Assembly (NCBI GenBank): GCA_016707175.1
Contig: JADJIB010000004.1
Span: 496,001 to 560,000 of the forward strand
Source: Candidatus Phosphoribacter hodrii
GTDB taxonomy: Bacteria > Actinomycetota > Actinomycetes > Actinomycetales > Dermatophilaceae
Reading direction: 5' to 3'
DNA: 64,000 bases
How positions within the stretch are numbered: position 1 is the stretch's first letter; each line of letters opens with the position of its first letter. Shown piece after piece: positions 36,031-46,560 of the stretch. The translations under genes were made by a program, and so were the position numbers. Below the pieces are notes generated by a model. The model was given only the letters and a program-made list of their open reading frames with translations. It was not told where the DNA came from and did no database searches.

Positions 36031-36222
36031 TCAGCTACGGCCTGGGCCCCTCAGGATGGCCGCGATCACTGCCCCGCCGGCAGCAGCGGCGACGAGGGCG
36101 GAGACCACGAGGACGGTTGGCGAAACCTCCGCCTTGGCTGCGGCGAACCCGATCGCCACCACGAACAGGGCCAATCCGATGGCCGCCAATGCGAGCAGGT
36201 GGTTCCTGGAAAGCGCAGACAC
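36031..36222 (-). CDS. Small two-helix membrane protein
   Basis: This 63-residue product has two hydrophobic segments (LLALAAIGLALFVVAIGFAAA and VLVVSALVAAAAGGAVIAAIL) separated by KAEVSPT. GTG at 36222 was chosen because GGAGGAG lies just upstream, better than the longer in-frame start at 36306. No family recognised. It reads away from rpsB. Function unknown. Confidence 0.55.
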   Translation of the reverse strand: MSALSRNHLLALAAIGLALFVVAIGFAAAKAEVSPTVLVVSALVAAAAGGAVIAAILRGPGRS

Positions 36223-36692
36223 AACTCCTCCTCGGGCCCGAAGCGCCGCTACCCACAAGGACGCTATGGGCGGGTCGGAGATTGACAAAGGGGGAACGGC
36301 TGACACCTTGGTGCCATGGCAGGTTGATGCCCTACGACGAGTGTGTCACCCGGTGTACGGCGCGCCCAGCCACGACCGGCGCGGGTCGGGTTCGACAGCT
36401 GAGCCGCACGGCGTCGATATACGGGGGTGCGGGGCGGCGATTACCGGCGGACCCGGCCCAGGACGTAGACTGGCCGATGGCCTTCGGGCCACGGCACCAT
36501 CGCAGCACCATTTCGCGCGTCCCTCGTCGGCGGTCCCATGACCACCGAAGGCGCACCACGGCAGTCCGGTCGGCCACACGGCATACCGGCGGGGTGAGTC
36601 AGGACGCCAGGCAGGTATGCCGCACCCGCGCCTCGCGCGCGGACCCCGCGGCCTACCGACGTAACTGACAACGACACATAGGAGAACACGGC
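36223..36692 (+). other. rpsB upstream region with candidate promoter and octamer pair
   Basis: No gene seen. TTGACA at 36282 lacks a good -10. TAGACT at 36466 with TTACCG about 19 bp upstream is a weak promoter candidate. Octamers at 36582 (CGGCATAC) and 36616 (GTATGCCG) form an inverted pair in the likely 5' leader. AGGAGA lies just before the rpsB ATG. Confidence 0.35.
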
Positions 36693-37702
36693 ATGGCCGT
36701 CGTCACCATGCGCCAGCTCCTCGAGAGCGGCGTCCACTTCGGGCACCAGACCCGCCGGTGGAACCCCAAGATGAAGCGCTTCATCATGACCGAGCGCAAC
36801 GGCATCTACATCATCGACCTGCAGCAGTCGCTGACCCACATCAACGACGCCTACGAGTTCGTCCGCGAGACGGTTGCCCACGGCGGGTCGATCCTGTTCG
36901 TCGGCACGAAGAAGCAGGCCCAGGAGCCCGTGGCCGAGCAGGCCACCCGGGTCGGGATGCCCTACGTCAACCACCGCTGGCTCGGCGGCATGCTCACCAA
37001 CTTCACGACGATCTCCAAGCGGCTGCAGCGCCTCAAGGAGCTCGAGGACATCGACTTCGACGACGTGGCCGGTTCGGGCCACACGAAGAAGGAACTGCTC
37101 ATCCTCAAGCGCGAGAAGGACAAGCTCGAGAAGACCCTCGGCGGCATCCGCACGATGGCTCGGGTCCCTTCGGCCGTGTGGATCGTCGACACGAAGAAGG
37201 AGCACCTGGCTGTCGACGAGGCTCGCAAGCTCGGGCTGCCGGTCATCGCGATCCTCGACACCAACTGTGACCCCGACGAGGTCGACTACAAGATCCCGGG
37301 TAACGACGACGCCATCCGCTCGGTGGCTCTGCTGACCCGGGTCATCGCCGACGCCGTCGCCGACGGTCTCGTGGCGCGCTCGAGCGTCCGCACCGGCGAG
37401 TCCGCCGAGGGTGTCGCCGCTGACGAGCCGCTGGCCGAGTGGGAGCGCGAGCTCTACGCCGAGGCTGACGCCGCTGCTGCCGCTCCTGTTGAGGCTCCTG
37501 CTGTCGAGGCCGTCGTGGCCGAGGCTGCTGTCGAGGCTGTCGAAGCCCCCGTCGCCGAGGTTGTCGAGGCACCCGTCGTCGAGGCACCCGTTGCCGAGGT
37601 CGCCGACGTCGTCGTGGCCGAAGAGGCCTCGGCCGCTGAGGTTGCCGAGGTCGCGGAGGCCGTGAGGCTGTCGAGGCCGCTGCCGACGAGCCGCAGGCCT
37701 GA
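36693..37702 (+). CDS. rpsB: 30S ribosomal protein uS2, tail frameshifted near 37662
   Basis: uS2 of the small subunit. The conserved body (residues 1-250) is intact: LLESGVHFGHQTRRWNPKM, WLGGMLTNF, PVIAILDTNCDPDEVDYKIPGNDDAIRS. The C-terminus is an Ala/Val/Glu-rich extension (EAPAVEAVVAE-like repeats). At 37660-37664 one base, probably C, appears missing in GAGGCCGTGAGG. As written the frame runs to 37772 into tsf; adding the base gives EAVEAVEAAADEPQA and a stop at 37700-37702, 47 bp before tsf. Because rpsB is essential, a sequencing deletion in repetitive GC DNA is the likely cause, though the extension might tolerate change. Confidence 0.92.
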
Positions 37703-37749
37703 GCCGCGCGGCATACCCATTCCTGACCGAAACCGCAGAGAGAGTAACG

Positions 37750-38580
37750 ATGGCGAATTTCACCGCCGCTGACATCAAGGCGCTGCGCGAGCAGACCGCC
37801 GCCGGAATGATGGACGTCAAGAGGGCCCTCGAAGAGGCCGACGGCGACATGGCCCAGGCCGCAGAGATCCTGCGGATCAAGGGCCTCAAGGGTGTGACCA
37901 AGCGTGAGGGCCGATCGGCCTCCAACGGTTTGGTCGCCGCCAAGGTCGAGAACGGCGTTGGCACCCTCGTCGAGGTCAACTGCGAGACCGACTTCGTCGC
38001 CAAGGGTGAGCGCTTCATCGCGCTGGCCGACCAGGTGCTGGCCCAGGCCGTCGCCACGGAGGCCGCCGACGCCGAGACGCTGCTGGCGAGCACGCTGCCC
38101 GACGGACGGACCGTCGCCGAGTTGCTCGTCGAGGGCAACGCGGCCACCGGCGAGAAGATCGAGGTCCGTCGCGTGGCCCGGGTGACCGGCGACCGCGTCG
38201 TGTCCTACCTGCACAAGACTAACCGCGACCTGCCCGCGCAGATCGGTGTTCTCGTGGCCACCACCGGTGGCGATGAGGAGATCGCTCACGACGTCGCGAT
38301 GCACATCGCGGCCTTCTCCCCGACGGTGCTCGGTCGTGAGGACGTCCCGGAGGACGTCGTCGCCAACGAGCGTCGCATCGCCGAGGCCACGGCCCGCGAG
38401 GAGGGCAAGCCCGAGGCTGCCCTGCCGCGGATCATCGAGGGCCGGGTCAACGGCTTCTTCAAGGAGAACGTCCTGCTCGAGCAGGCCTTCGCCAAGGACC
38501 AGAAGAAGTCGGTCGCCCAGGTGCTCAAGGAGGCCGGCGCCGAGGCGTCGTCCTTCGCCCGCTTCCGCGTCGGCAACTGA
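37750..38580 (+). CDS. tsf: Elongation factor Ts
   Basis: EF-Ts, 276 residues, exchanges GDP on EF-Tu. It begins MANFTAADIKALREQTAAGMMDVKRALEE-like as the family does. The TDFVAKGERF core is at about 80 and the C-terminal FFKENVLLEQAFAKD is typical. The start ATG at 37750 has AGAGAG upstream. It is followed by a strong hairpin, so rpsB-tsf forms one transcript. Confidence 0.97.
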   Translation: MANFTAADIKALREQTAAGMMDVKRALEEADGDMAQAAEILRIKGLKGVTKREGRSASNGLVAAKVENGVGTLVEVNCETDFVAKGERFIALADQVLAQAVATEAADAETLLASTLPDGRTVAELLVEGNAATGEKIEVRRVARVTGDRVVSYLHKTNRDLPAQIGVLVATTGGDEEIAHDVAMHIAAFSPTVLGREDVPEDVVANERRIAEATAREEGKPEAALPRIIEGRVNGFFKENVLLEQAFAKDQKKSVAQVLKEAGAEASSFARFRVGN

Positions 38581-38609
38581 TCGCGTCAGCGCAGACACCC
38601 GCACCATCC

Positions 38610-38650
38610 GGTATGCCGCCCGCCCCCGTTCGGGGGCCGGGCGGCATACC
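38610..38650. terminator. Strong terminator hairpin after tsf
   Basis: GGTATGCCGCCCG (38610) pairs with CGGGCGGCATACC (38638), enclosing an inner CCCCCG-TT-CGGGGG hairpin; the total is about 19 bp with one bulged C. The outer arms are the dispersed octamer in inverted orientation. It lies 30 bp after the tsf stop. Confidence 0.85.
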
Positions 38651-38814
38651 GCGTTGAGGGCCGCAGTTTCCCTGGGGGCGGCTCCCGTCGCACCCCGCTC
38701 AACCCCCTCGCTCGCAACCCCCTCGCACCACCCCCGCCCGACTGCTGGACGCCGGGTGCGGCCGGGGATGTGGCAAGATCGAACGACCGCCCAAGCCACA
38801 ATGAAGGAGCCGCC

Positions 38815-39570
38815 ATGAGCGCCCCGGACACCGTTGCGCCCGCCCCGGACGAGAGCCACCCGGCATACCGGAGGGTCTTGCTCAAGTTGTCGGGTGAGGT
38901 CTTCGGCGGCGGCCGCACGGGCGTGGACCCCGACGTCGTCAAGGAGATCGCCGGCCAGATCGCGGCGGCCGTGACCGACAGCGTCCAGGTGGCCATCGTC
39001 GTCGGCGGGGGCAACTTCTTCCGCGGCGCGGAGTTGCAGCAGAAGGGCATGGACCGGGCTCGCGCCGACTACATGGGCATGCTGGGCACGGTGATGAACT
39101 GCCTTGCGCTCCAGGACTTCCTTGAGAAGGCCGGGGTCCCGACGCGGGTGCAGACCGCGATCACCATGGGCCAGGTCGCCGAGGCCTACATCCCGCTGCG
39201 TGCCATCCGGCACATGGAGAAGGGCCGCGTCGTCATCTTCGGCGCGGGCGCCGGTATGCCGTACTTCTCCACCGACACGGTCAGCGCCCAGCGCGCGTTG
39301 GAGACACATTGCGACCGGCTGCTCATCGCCAAGAGCGGGGTTGATGGCATCTATACCGCCGACCCCAAGATCGACCCGACCGCGACCAAGATCGAGGCGC
39401 TGACCTTCGCCGATGCGCTGGGGCGCGGGTTGAAGATCCTCGACGCTGCAGCCTTCGCGCTGTGTGCCGAGAACCGCCTGCCGATGCTCGTGTTCGGCAT
39501 GGAGGGCGAGGGAAACATCACCCGTGCCCTGCGAGGTGAGAGGATCGGCACACTGGTGACCGCCGGATGA
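38815..39570 (+). CDS. pyrH: UMP kinase
   Basis: This 251-residue hexameric kinase phosphorylates UMP to UDP. Motifs: LLKLSGEVFGGG, VVGGGNFFRGAEL, the Asp in MDRARADYMGMLGTVMN and GLKILDAAAFALCAEN. The start ATG at 38815 has GAAGGAG upstream. Its own promoter probably lies in 38651-38800, after the tsf terminator. It leads pyrH-frr-cdsA-rlmN. Confidence 0.97.
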   Translation: MSAPDTVAPAPDESHPAYRRVLLKLSGEVFGGGRTGVDPDVVKEIAGQIAAAVTDSVQVAIVVGGGNFFRGAELQQKGMDRARADYMGMLGTVMNCLALQDFLEKAGVPTRVQTAITMGQVAEAYIPLRAIRHMEKGRVVIFGAGAGMPYFSTDTVSAQRALETHCDRLLIAKSGVDGIYTADPKIDPTATKIEALTFADALGRGLKILDAAAFALCAENRLPMLVFGMEGEGNITRALRGERIGTLVTAG

Positions 39571-39598
39571 CCCACATGCAAGGAGCAGGACGACCGCG

Positions 39599-40156
39599 AT
39601 GATCGACGAGACACTCTTCGAGGCCGAAGAAAAGATGGAAAAGGCCGTCGAGGTTGCCAAGGAAGACTTCGCCGGCATCCGCACCGGACGGGCCAACCCG
39701 GGGATGTTCAACAAGCTCCTCGTTGACTACTACGGGTCGCCGACGCCGATGCAGCAGTTGGCGTCCTTCCAGACCCCTGAGGCGCGGACAATCATCATCA
39801 AGCCGTTCGACGCGAAGGCGATGCACGGCATCGAGCGCGCGATCCGCGACTCCGACCTCGGGGTCAACCCCAGCAACGACGGCGTCGTCATCCGGTGCAT
39901 CCTCCCGGTCCTCACCGAGGAGCGCCGCCGCGACTACATCAAGCTCGCCCACCACAAGGCCGAGGAAGCCCGGGTGTCGATCCGCAACGTCCGGCGCAAG
40001 GCCAAGACCGACCTCGAGCACCTCATCAAGGACGGCGAGGTCGGCGAGGACGACGGCAACCGCGCCGAGAAGGAACTCGACCAGATGACCAAGAAGTACG
40101 TCGACACGATCGACCACCTGGTCAAGGGCAAGGAGGCCGAGCTGCTCGAGGTGTGA
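39599..40156 (+). CDS. frr: Ribosome recycling factor
   Basis: RRF, 185 residues, splits post-termination ribosomes with EF-G. It is recognisable from EAEEKMEKAVEVAKEDFAGI, GRANPGMFNKLLVDYYG and the C-terminal helix DQMTKKYVDTIDHLVKGKEAELLEV. The start ATG at 39599 has AAGGAG upstream. It is 28 bp from pyrH. Confidence 0.97.
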   Translation: MIDETLFEAEEKMEKAVEVAKEDFAGIRTGRANPGMFNKLLVDYYGSPTPMQQLASFQTPEARTIIIKPFDAKAMHGIERAIRDSDLGVNPSNDGVVIRCILPVLTEERRRDYIKLAHHKAEEARVSIRNVRRKAKTDLEHLIKDGEVGEDDGNRAEKELDQMTKKYVDTIDHLVKGKEAELLEV

Positions 40157-40178
40157 AGCCTCGACCCTCGGCGTCCCG

Positions 40179-41039
40179 ATGAGCGCCCCTCAGCCCATGT
40201 CCGAGGCCCCCTTGGCCTCCCCGTCCTCACGTGCCGGGCGCAACCTCCCGGCCGCGATCGGTGTCGGACTGTTGCTGGGTGCCCTCATCATCGGCACCCA
40301 CGTCTGGCGTAAGGAACTCTTCCTCGTCCTCGCAACGGCATCGGTCTCCGTCGGCTGCTGGGAGATCGCCAAAGCGATGCAGCGCAAGGGGATCCGGGCG
40401 CCCGTCTTCCCCGTGGTCCTCGGCTGCGTCGTTCAGATGACGGGTGCCTACTTCCTCGGCGAGCAGGCGTTGTTTGTCGCCTTCGTGCTCACCGCGGCCC
40501 TGATCGTCATGTGGCGCGGCAGCGAGAGCATCAGCGGCGCGGCGACCGACGTCAGCGCGGGCGTGTTCATCGCGGCATACCCCGCGTTGCTGGCGGGCTT
40601 CGCGATGCTCCTGCTCGCCGCTCCGGATGGCGCGTGGCGTAGCTTCACCTTCCTGTGCGTGACCGTCGCGAGCGACGTCGGAGGGTATGCCGTCGGCGTC
40701 CTCGCCGGGCGCCACCCGATGGCGCCCCGGATCAGCCCGAAGAAGACCTGGGAAGGCTTCGCCGGCTCGTTCCTCGGCTGCATCCTCGTCGGCATCATCT
40801 GCGTCACCGTCGGCCTGCACGGGCCGTGGTGGGTCGGCGCGATCCTCGGGGCGGTCACCGCGCCCGCCGCCACGCTGGGCGACCTGGTCGAGTCGGCGAT
40901 CAAGCGTGACCTCGGGATCAAGGACATGTCCAACATCCTGCCCGGCCACGGCGGCCTGATGGACCGGCTCGACTCGCTGATGGTCTCGGCGCCGTTCATC
41001 TGGGCCACGCTGACCATCCTCCTTCCGCTGCCCAAGTGA
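40179..41039 (+). CDS. cdsA: Phosphatidate cytidylyltransferase
   Basis: This 286-residue integral membrane enzyme makes CDP-diacylglycerol from phosphatidate and CTP. About seven hydrophobic helices are visible. The family signature is intact near the C-terminus: ESAIKRDLGIKDMSNILPGHGGLMDRLDSL, which holds the metal-binding Asp residues. PKKTWEGFAGSF precedes it. The start ATG at 40179 lies 22 bp after frr. Confidence 0.96.
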   Translation: MSAPQPMSEAPLASPSSRAGRNLPAAIGVGLLLGALIIGTHVWRKELFLVLATASVSVGCWEIAKAMQRKGIRAPVFPVVLGCVVQMTGAYFLGEQALFVAFVLTAALIVMWRGSESISGAATDVSAGVFIAAYPALLAGFAMLLLAAPDGAWRSFTFLCVTVASDVGGYAVGVLAGRHPMAPRISPKKTWEGFAGSFLGCILVGIICVTVGLHGPWWVGAILGAVTAPAATLGDLVESAIKRDLGIKDMSNILPGHGGLMDRLDSLMVSAPFIWATLTILLPLPK

Positions 41040-41051
41040 CTCGGTGACCCG

Positions 41052-42251
41052 GTGACCAACCCGCCCGAAGCGACCGGCGTTCCTTCCGCCGCGCCCGCTC
41101 CCCGTCCCACGCGGCGGCCCGCCCCCGGCGAGCTCACCTTCGAGGCCCCCCGACGCGGTATGCCGCCGCGTCACCTCGCTGACCTCGACGCAGCCGGGCG
41201 CAAGGCAGCCGTCGAAGCCTTGGGCCACAAGGGATTCCGGGCCGGCCAACTGTCCAAGCACTACTTCGAGCGGCTCGTCGACGCGCCTGAGGAGATGACC
41301 GACCTGCCCGGCGCCGCCCGCGCCGAGCTCGTCGACGCTCTCCTGCCGCGGCTGCTCACCCCGGTCAAGCACCTCGTCGCGGATGAAGGCCGCACCGTCA
41401 AGTCGGTGTGGCGACTGCATGACGGCGCCCTCGTCGAATCGGTGCTCATGCGTTACCCCGAGCGGGTGACGATGTGTATCTCCAGCCAGGCCGGCTGCGG
41501 GATGAACTGCCCCTTCTGTGCGACCGGGCAGGGCGGGTTGACCCGCAACCTGTCGACGGCCGAGATCGTCGAGCAGGTCGTCGCCGGGGCCAGGATGCTG
41601 CGTCGAGGCGAGGTGCCCGGTGGCGACGCCGACGCCGAGCGCGAGCGTCCCCTGCGGGTGTCGAACGTCGTCTTCATGGGGATGGGGGAGGCCCTGGCCA
41701 ACTACTCCCGTGCCATCGCCGCGATCCGCCGGCTCACCGACCCGGCGCCCGATGGGCTGGGGATGTCGGCTCGCGGGCTGACGATGTCGACGGTCGGGCT
41801 CGTGCCGGCCATCGACCGACTGGCCGGCGAGGGCATCCCCGTCACCTTGGCGCTGTCACTGCATGCCCCCGACGACGAGTTGCGCGACGAACTCGTGCCC
41901 ATCAACACGCGGTGGCGGGTCGATGAGGCGCTGGACGCGGCATACCGCTATTTCGAGGCGACCGGCCGACGCGTCTCCATCGAATACGCCCTCATCCGCG
42001 ACATCAACGACCAATCCTGGCGCGCTGACCTGTTGGGGGAGAAGCTCGCCCGCCGCGGTCGCGGGTGGGTGCACGTCAACCCCATCCCGCTCAACCCCAC
42101 GCCCGGCTCAAAATGGACGGCGTCGCGTACCGGAGTCCAGCAGCAGTTCGTCGAGCGGCTGCGGGCACACGGCATACCGACGACGGTCCGCGACACCCGC
42201 GGGCGCGAGATCGACGGTGCCTGTGGCCAACTCGCGGCGACGACCGCCTGA
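41052..42251 (+). CDS. rlmN: 23S rRNA (adenine2503-C2)-methyltransferase RlmN
   Basis: This 399-residue radical-SAM enzyme methylates A2503 of 23S rRNA and A37 of tRNAs. The 4Fe-4S motif CGMNCPFCATGQGG is at about 150. The GMGEALANY segment and the C-terminal conserved Cys in GREIDGACGQL, used as methyl carrier, are present. The first 45 residues are Pro/Ala rich. The start is GTG at 41052, 12 bp after cdsA. In many relatives dxr and rseP follow; here a threonine-catabolism locus follows instead. Confidence 0.95.
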   Translation: MTNPPEATGVPSAAPAPRPTRRPAPGELTFEAPRRGMPPRHLADLDAAGRKAAVEALGHKGFRAGQLSKHYFERLVDAPEEMTDLPGAARAELVDALLPRLLTPVKHLVADEGRTVKSVWRLHDGALVESVLMRYPERVTMCISSQAGCGMNCPFCATGQGGLTRNLSTAEIVEQVVAGARMLRRGEVPGGDADAERERPLRVSNVVFMGMGEALANYSRAIAAIRRLTDPAPDGLGMSARGLTMSTVGLVPAIDRLAGEGIPVTLALSLHAPDDELRDELVPINTRWRVDEALDAAYRYFEATGRRVSIEYALIRDINDQSWRADLLGEKLARRGRGWVHVNPIPLNPTPGSKWTASRTGVQQQFVERLRAHGIPTTVRDTRGREIDGACGQLAATTA

Positions 42252-42394
42252 CCCAGGCTGATCCTCCGAACGTCCCAATGAGTGGGCTCGGCCCCCGCTA
42301 GATTCGGTATGCCGCCCGCTCACCCCCGCGGGCCGCCTCCGGTCCGCCAGGGCACTCGCGAGCCGGCGTCACGGCATACGGGAAGGATCCCCAC

Positions 42395-43441
42395 ATGCGC
42401 GCCCTGACCAAGGTGAACGCCGGACCCGGCTTGGAACTGGTCGACCGACCCGAGCCGACCTGCGGCCCGCTCGATGTCAAGGTGCGCGTGCTGCGCGCCG
42501 GCCTGTGCGGCACCGACCTGCACCTGGAACAGTGGGACGACTGGGCCGCCTCGACGGTCAAGGCACCGATGGTCATCGGGCACGAGTTCTACGGCGAGAT
42601 CGTCGAGGTCGGGGAGGACGTGCCGGCGGGGACGGCCGTCGCCGTCGGCGCGCGGGTGTCGGGCGAGGGGCACATCGTCTGCGGCCACTGCCGCAACTGC
42701 CGGGCCGGCCGCCGCCACGTGTGCATCAACACCATCGGCATCGGCGTCAACCGGGACGGAGCGTTCGCCGACTTCATCGTCCTGCCCGCGACGAATGTCT
42801 GGGTCCAGCCGGACGCCATCGACCCCGACCTGGGAGCGATCTTCGACCCGCTCGGCAACGCGACCCATACGGCGCTGCAATGGCCGCTTGTGGGCGAGGA
42901 CGTCCTCATCACCGGGGCCGGGCCGATCGGGGTGATCGCCGCGGCCATCGCCCGGCACGCGGGAGCCAAGAACGTCGTCGTCACGGACATCTCCGACTAT
43001 CGGCTGGGGCTGGCCAAAGCCGCCGGTGCGGATCTCACGGTCAATGTGGCCACGACCCGGATCAAGGACGCGCAGCGCGAGTTGGGCATGCGGGAAGGCT
43101 TCGACATCGGCCTGGAGATGTCCGGTGCCCCGTCGGCCGTGGCCGAGATGCTCGCCAACCTCAACCATGGCGCCAAGGTCGCGATGCTCGGCCTGCCGAA
43201 GGACCCCTACCCGATCGACTGGGGTCGGGTGATCACCCACATGATCACCCTCAAGGGCATCTACGGCCGCGAGATGTTCGAGACCTGGTATCTCATGTCG
43301 TCGATGCTCGCCACCTCCGAGACCTTCACGTCGGCGGTGTCGTCGGTCATCACCCATCGATTCCCAGCCAGCCAGTGGGCCGACGCCTTCGCAGCGGCCC
43401 GCTCAGGCGAGTGCGGCAAGGTCGTCCTTAACTGGAGTTAA
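42395..43441 (+). CDS. tdh: L-threonine 3-dehydrogenase
   Basis: This 348-residue zinc-dependent dehydrogenase oxidises threonine to 2-amino-3-ketobutyrate. Catalytic zinc ligands are in CGTDLHLEQWD and GHEFYGEI. Structural zinc Cys residues are in CGHCRNCRAGRRHVC, and the NAD site is GAGPIGVIAAAIARHAG. KGIYGREMFETWYLMSSML is specific to Tdh. The start ATG at 42395 has GGAAGGA upstream. kbl, the next enzyme of the pathway, lies 640 bp downstream beyond a regulator gene. Octamers at 42306 and 42372 flank the upstream region as a widely spaced inverted pair. Confidence 0.95.
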   Translation: MRALTKVNAGPGLELVDRPEPTCGPLDVKVRVLRAGLCGTDLHLEQWDDWAASTVKAPMVIGHEFYGEIVEVGEDVPAGTAVAVGARVSGEGHIVCGHCRNCRAGRRHVCINTIGIGVNRDGAFADFIVLPATNVWVQPDAIDPDLGAIFDPLGNATHTALQWPLVGEDVLITGAGPIGVIAAAIARHAGAKNVVVTDISDYRLGLAKAAGADLTVNVATTRIKDAQRELGMREGFDIGLEMSGAPSAVAEMLANLNHGAKVAMLGLPKDPYPIDWGRVITHMITLKGIYGREMFETWYLMSSMLATSETFTSAVSSVITHRFPASQWADAFAAARSGECGKVVLNWS

Positions 43442-43506
43442 TCCTCGGCAACCTCTCTGGCCAATCCTGCGTTCTTGACCCGCGCCGACGGAATAAGCTT
43501 CCGGCC

Positions 43507-44040
43507 GTGACTCCCTCCGACGACCTCATGGACGCCGCTCTGGCGGTCGTCGGAGAGGCCGGAGTGCCGGGGCTGACCTGGAAGCGGATCGATGAGCGGG
43601 CCGGGGCCGCGGAGGGCGCGACCTTCTCGCTCTACCCGACGATGGACCTGCTGGTCGAGGCCATGTTGGGGCGACTGATCACCCTCGACGGGCAGGCCTG
43701 GCTCGCCACCGGAACCGCGCTCAACCCGACCTCGGCCCGCGAGTTCGCCGACCGGATGGCCGCCCTCACCGTGTCCCACATCGAGCTGATGGGGCAGGCC
43801 ACCCGGGCGCGGTTCGCCCTGTTCCTCGGTCGGCCGCAGGCGATGGCTCAGGGTCAGGCCGCCCTGCTGGACGTCATCACCGTCATCCTTGACTCCATCG
43901 GCGTCCCCGACCCCGCCGCGCGAGCCCAACACGTCGTCGACCTCGTCGGTGGCACCGCGTTGCACGCCTTGACCGTTCGTCAGGGCGAGCCCATCGATGA
44001 GGCCGCGCTGGCTGCCGCTTTCTGGCGGTTGCTGCGCTGA
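43507..44040 (+). CDS. TetR-type transcriptional regulator
   Basis: This 177-residue TetR-like repressor has an N-terminal three-helix DNA-binding domain (ALAVVGEAGVPGLTWKRIDERAG followed by FSLYPTMDLLVEAML), shorter and more degenerate than usual. The remainder is helical. It sits between tdh and kbl in the same direction, so local control of threonine catabolism is likely. The effector is unknown. The start is GTG at 43507. Confidence 0.75.
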   Translation: MTPSDDLMDAALAVVGEAGVPGLTWKRIDERAGAAEGATFSLYPTMDLLVEAMLGRLITLDGQAWLATGTALNPTSAREFADRMAALTVSHIELMGQATRARFALFLGRPQAMAQGQAALLDVITVILDSIGVPDPAARAQHVVDLVGGTALHALTVRQGEPIDEAALAAAFWRLLR

Positions 44041-44079
44041 CCCCGACGCGCTAACTGCTCTCACCCGAAGGAGACCTCC

Positions 44080-45279
<1,200 letters not shown>

Positions 45280-45299
45280 AGGCGCCGCCCGACGCTGCG

Positions 45300-46427
45300 T
45301 CAGTCAGCTGAAGGAAGCAGGATCGCCGCGGCTTCCTCGATCGTGTCGACGAGATGCACGACCTCGGCCATTGGACGATTGCCTGCCAAGGCGGTGACCA
45401 GCGGCCAGGTCGGCACGAGGCGCTGCCAGTGGCTGCGACCGACGAGCACCAGCGGCGGCAACGTCCCCGTCGGGTCGGCCAACCGGCCGTAATACAGCCG
45501 GGTGACCCCTTGGAAGATCTCCTGCACCGTCCCGGCGGCCCCTGGCAGGACGACTGTCCCCGCAGTGCATCGAGCGAGCAACCCGTCCTCGCGCAGGGCG
45601 TTCGAGAAGTACTTCGCGATGCCCTGGCCGAACACATTGGGCGGTTCGTGGCCGTAGAACCAGGTCGGGATGCCGATGCTGCGCAACGGCAACCCGCGCA
45701 GTTCGCCGCTGTCAGGCCGACGTCCCAACTGCTCTCGGACCCGCAACCCGAGCTCGGCCCAGGGCCCGACGTCGGGCCGATAGGACGGCACCTTTGACAG
45801 CGCGGCGATGGCGGCGTCGAGGTCCGCGGGGGACACGGCATACGCCCCGAGGTTGGCGGCCTCCATCGCGCCGGGGCCGCCCCCGGTGGCGACCACGCAG
45901 CCGCCCTCGGCGAGCAGGTGCCCCAACCGGGCTGCCGCCGCGTAGACGCCGCTGCCGCGTTGGGCCTCGTGGCCGCCCATCACCCCGACGACGGGGAGCC
46001 CGTCGAGCACCTCGTCGAGGGTGTCGGTCATTGACTCGTCGTGGATCGCCCGCAGCATGGTGACGTAGGCGTCCCGGCCCGAGCGGCGATCCATCGTCCA
46101 GTCGAAGGCCCGCGCGTCGGGGGTTCCGGCGTAGCCGAGCGGACCGGACAGCCCGGCATACAACTCGTCGGCGGTGTAGAGGCGCGCGCGGTAGACCTCG
46201 ACGGGAGCCTTGGGGTCGCTGGGGAAGACGATGGCGCCGTGCCTGATGAGGTGCAGGGTGAGCGCGGGGGAGAGCCGACCGCCGAGCACGACCAGGTCGG
46301 TGACATCCGTGCGGTCGAGCAGCTGCTCCTCGACGGCGTGCAGATCGAGGTCCTGCAGCCGCACACCACCGAGGGCCCCGCCGCGCGCCAGCAGCGCGCG
46401 CAACTGCTCGAGGCGGTCGATCTCCAC
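45300..46427 (-). CDS. LOG-family (Rossmann-fold nucleotide-binding) protein
   Basis: This 375-residue member of the LOG/TIGR00730-related families resembles cytokinin-activating nucleotide phosphoribohydrolases. The N-terminal extension (about 120 residues) is typical of a long actinobacterial subgroup. GVMGGHEAQRG and GGGPGAMEAANLGAY are present. The second motif reads LPGAAGTVQEIFQ, with Ala replacing Gly of PGGxGTxxE. GTG at 46427 (VEIDRLEQL) was chosen because the family begins there; GTG 46460 is an alternative. It diverges from prpE across 133 bp. The physiological substrate is unknown. Confidence 0.82.
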   Translation of the reverse strand: MEIDRLEQLRALLARGGALGGVRLQDLDLHAVEEQLLDRTDVTDLVVLGGRLSPALTLHLIRHGAIVFPSDPKAPVEVYRARLYTADELYAGLSGPLGYAGTPDARAFDWTMDRRSGRDAYVTMLRAIHDESMTDTLDEVLDGLPVVGVMGGHEAQRGSGVYAAAARLGHLLAEGGCVVATGGGPGAMEAANLGAYAVSPADLDAAIAALSKVPSYRPDVGPWAELGLRVREQLGRRPDSGELRGLPLRSIGIPTWFYGHEPPNVFGQGIAKYFSNALREDGLLARCTAGTVVLPGAAGTVQEIFQGVTRLYYGRLADPTGTLPPLVLVGRSHWQRLVPTWPLVTALAGNRPMAEVVHLVDTIEEAAAILLPSAD

Positions 46428-46560
46428 GATGGCACTCTGCCAGAGCCGCTCGACGGGCACGACCGTTCGGCGCAGGTGGGCGCGTTCCGGGCGCAAAGGA
46501 CGGGGTAGGCATCCGGCGTCCGGTGGCGCGCGGGCGGCATACCGGGCACCCTCATGACCC

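Noticed and set aside
36282..36310. TTGACA at 36282 as rpsB promoter
   Set aside because: No acceptable -10 hexamer at 16-19 bp; left only as an unconfirmed signal.
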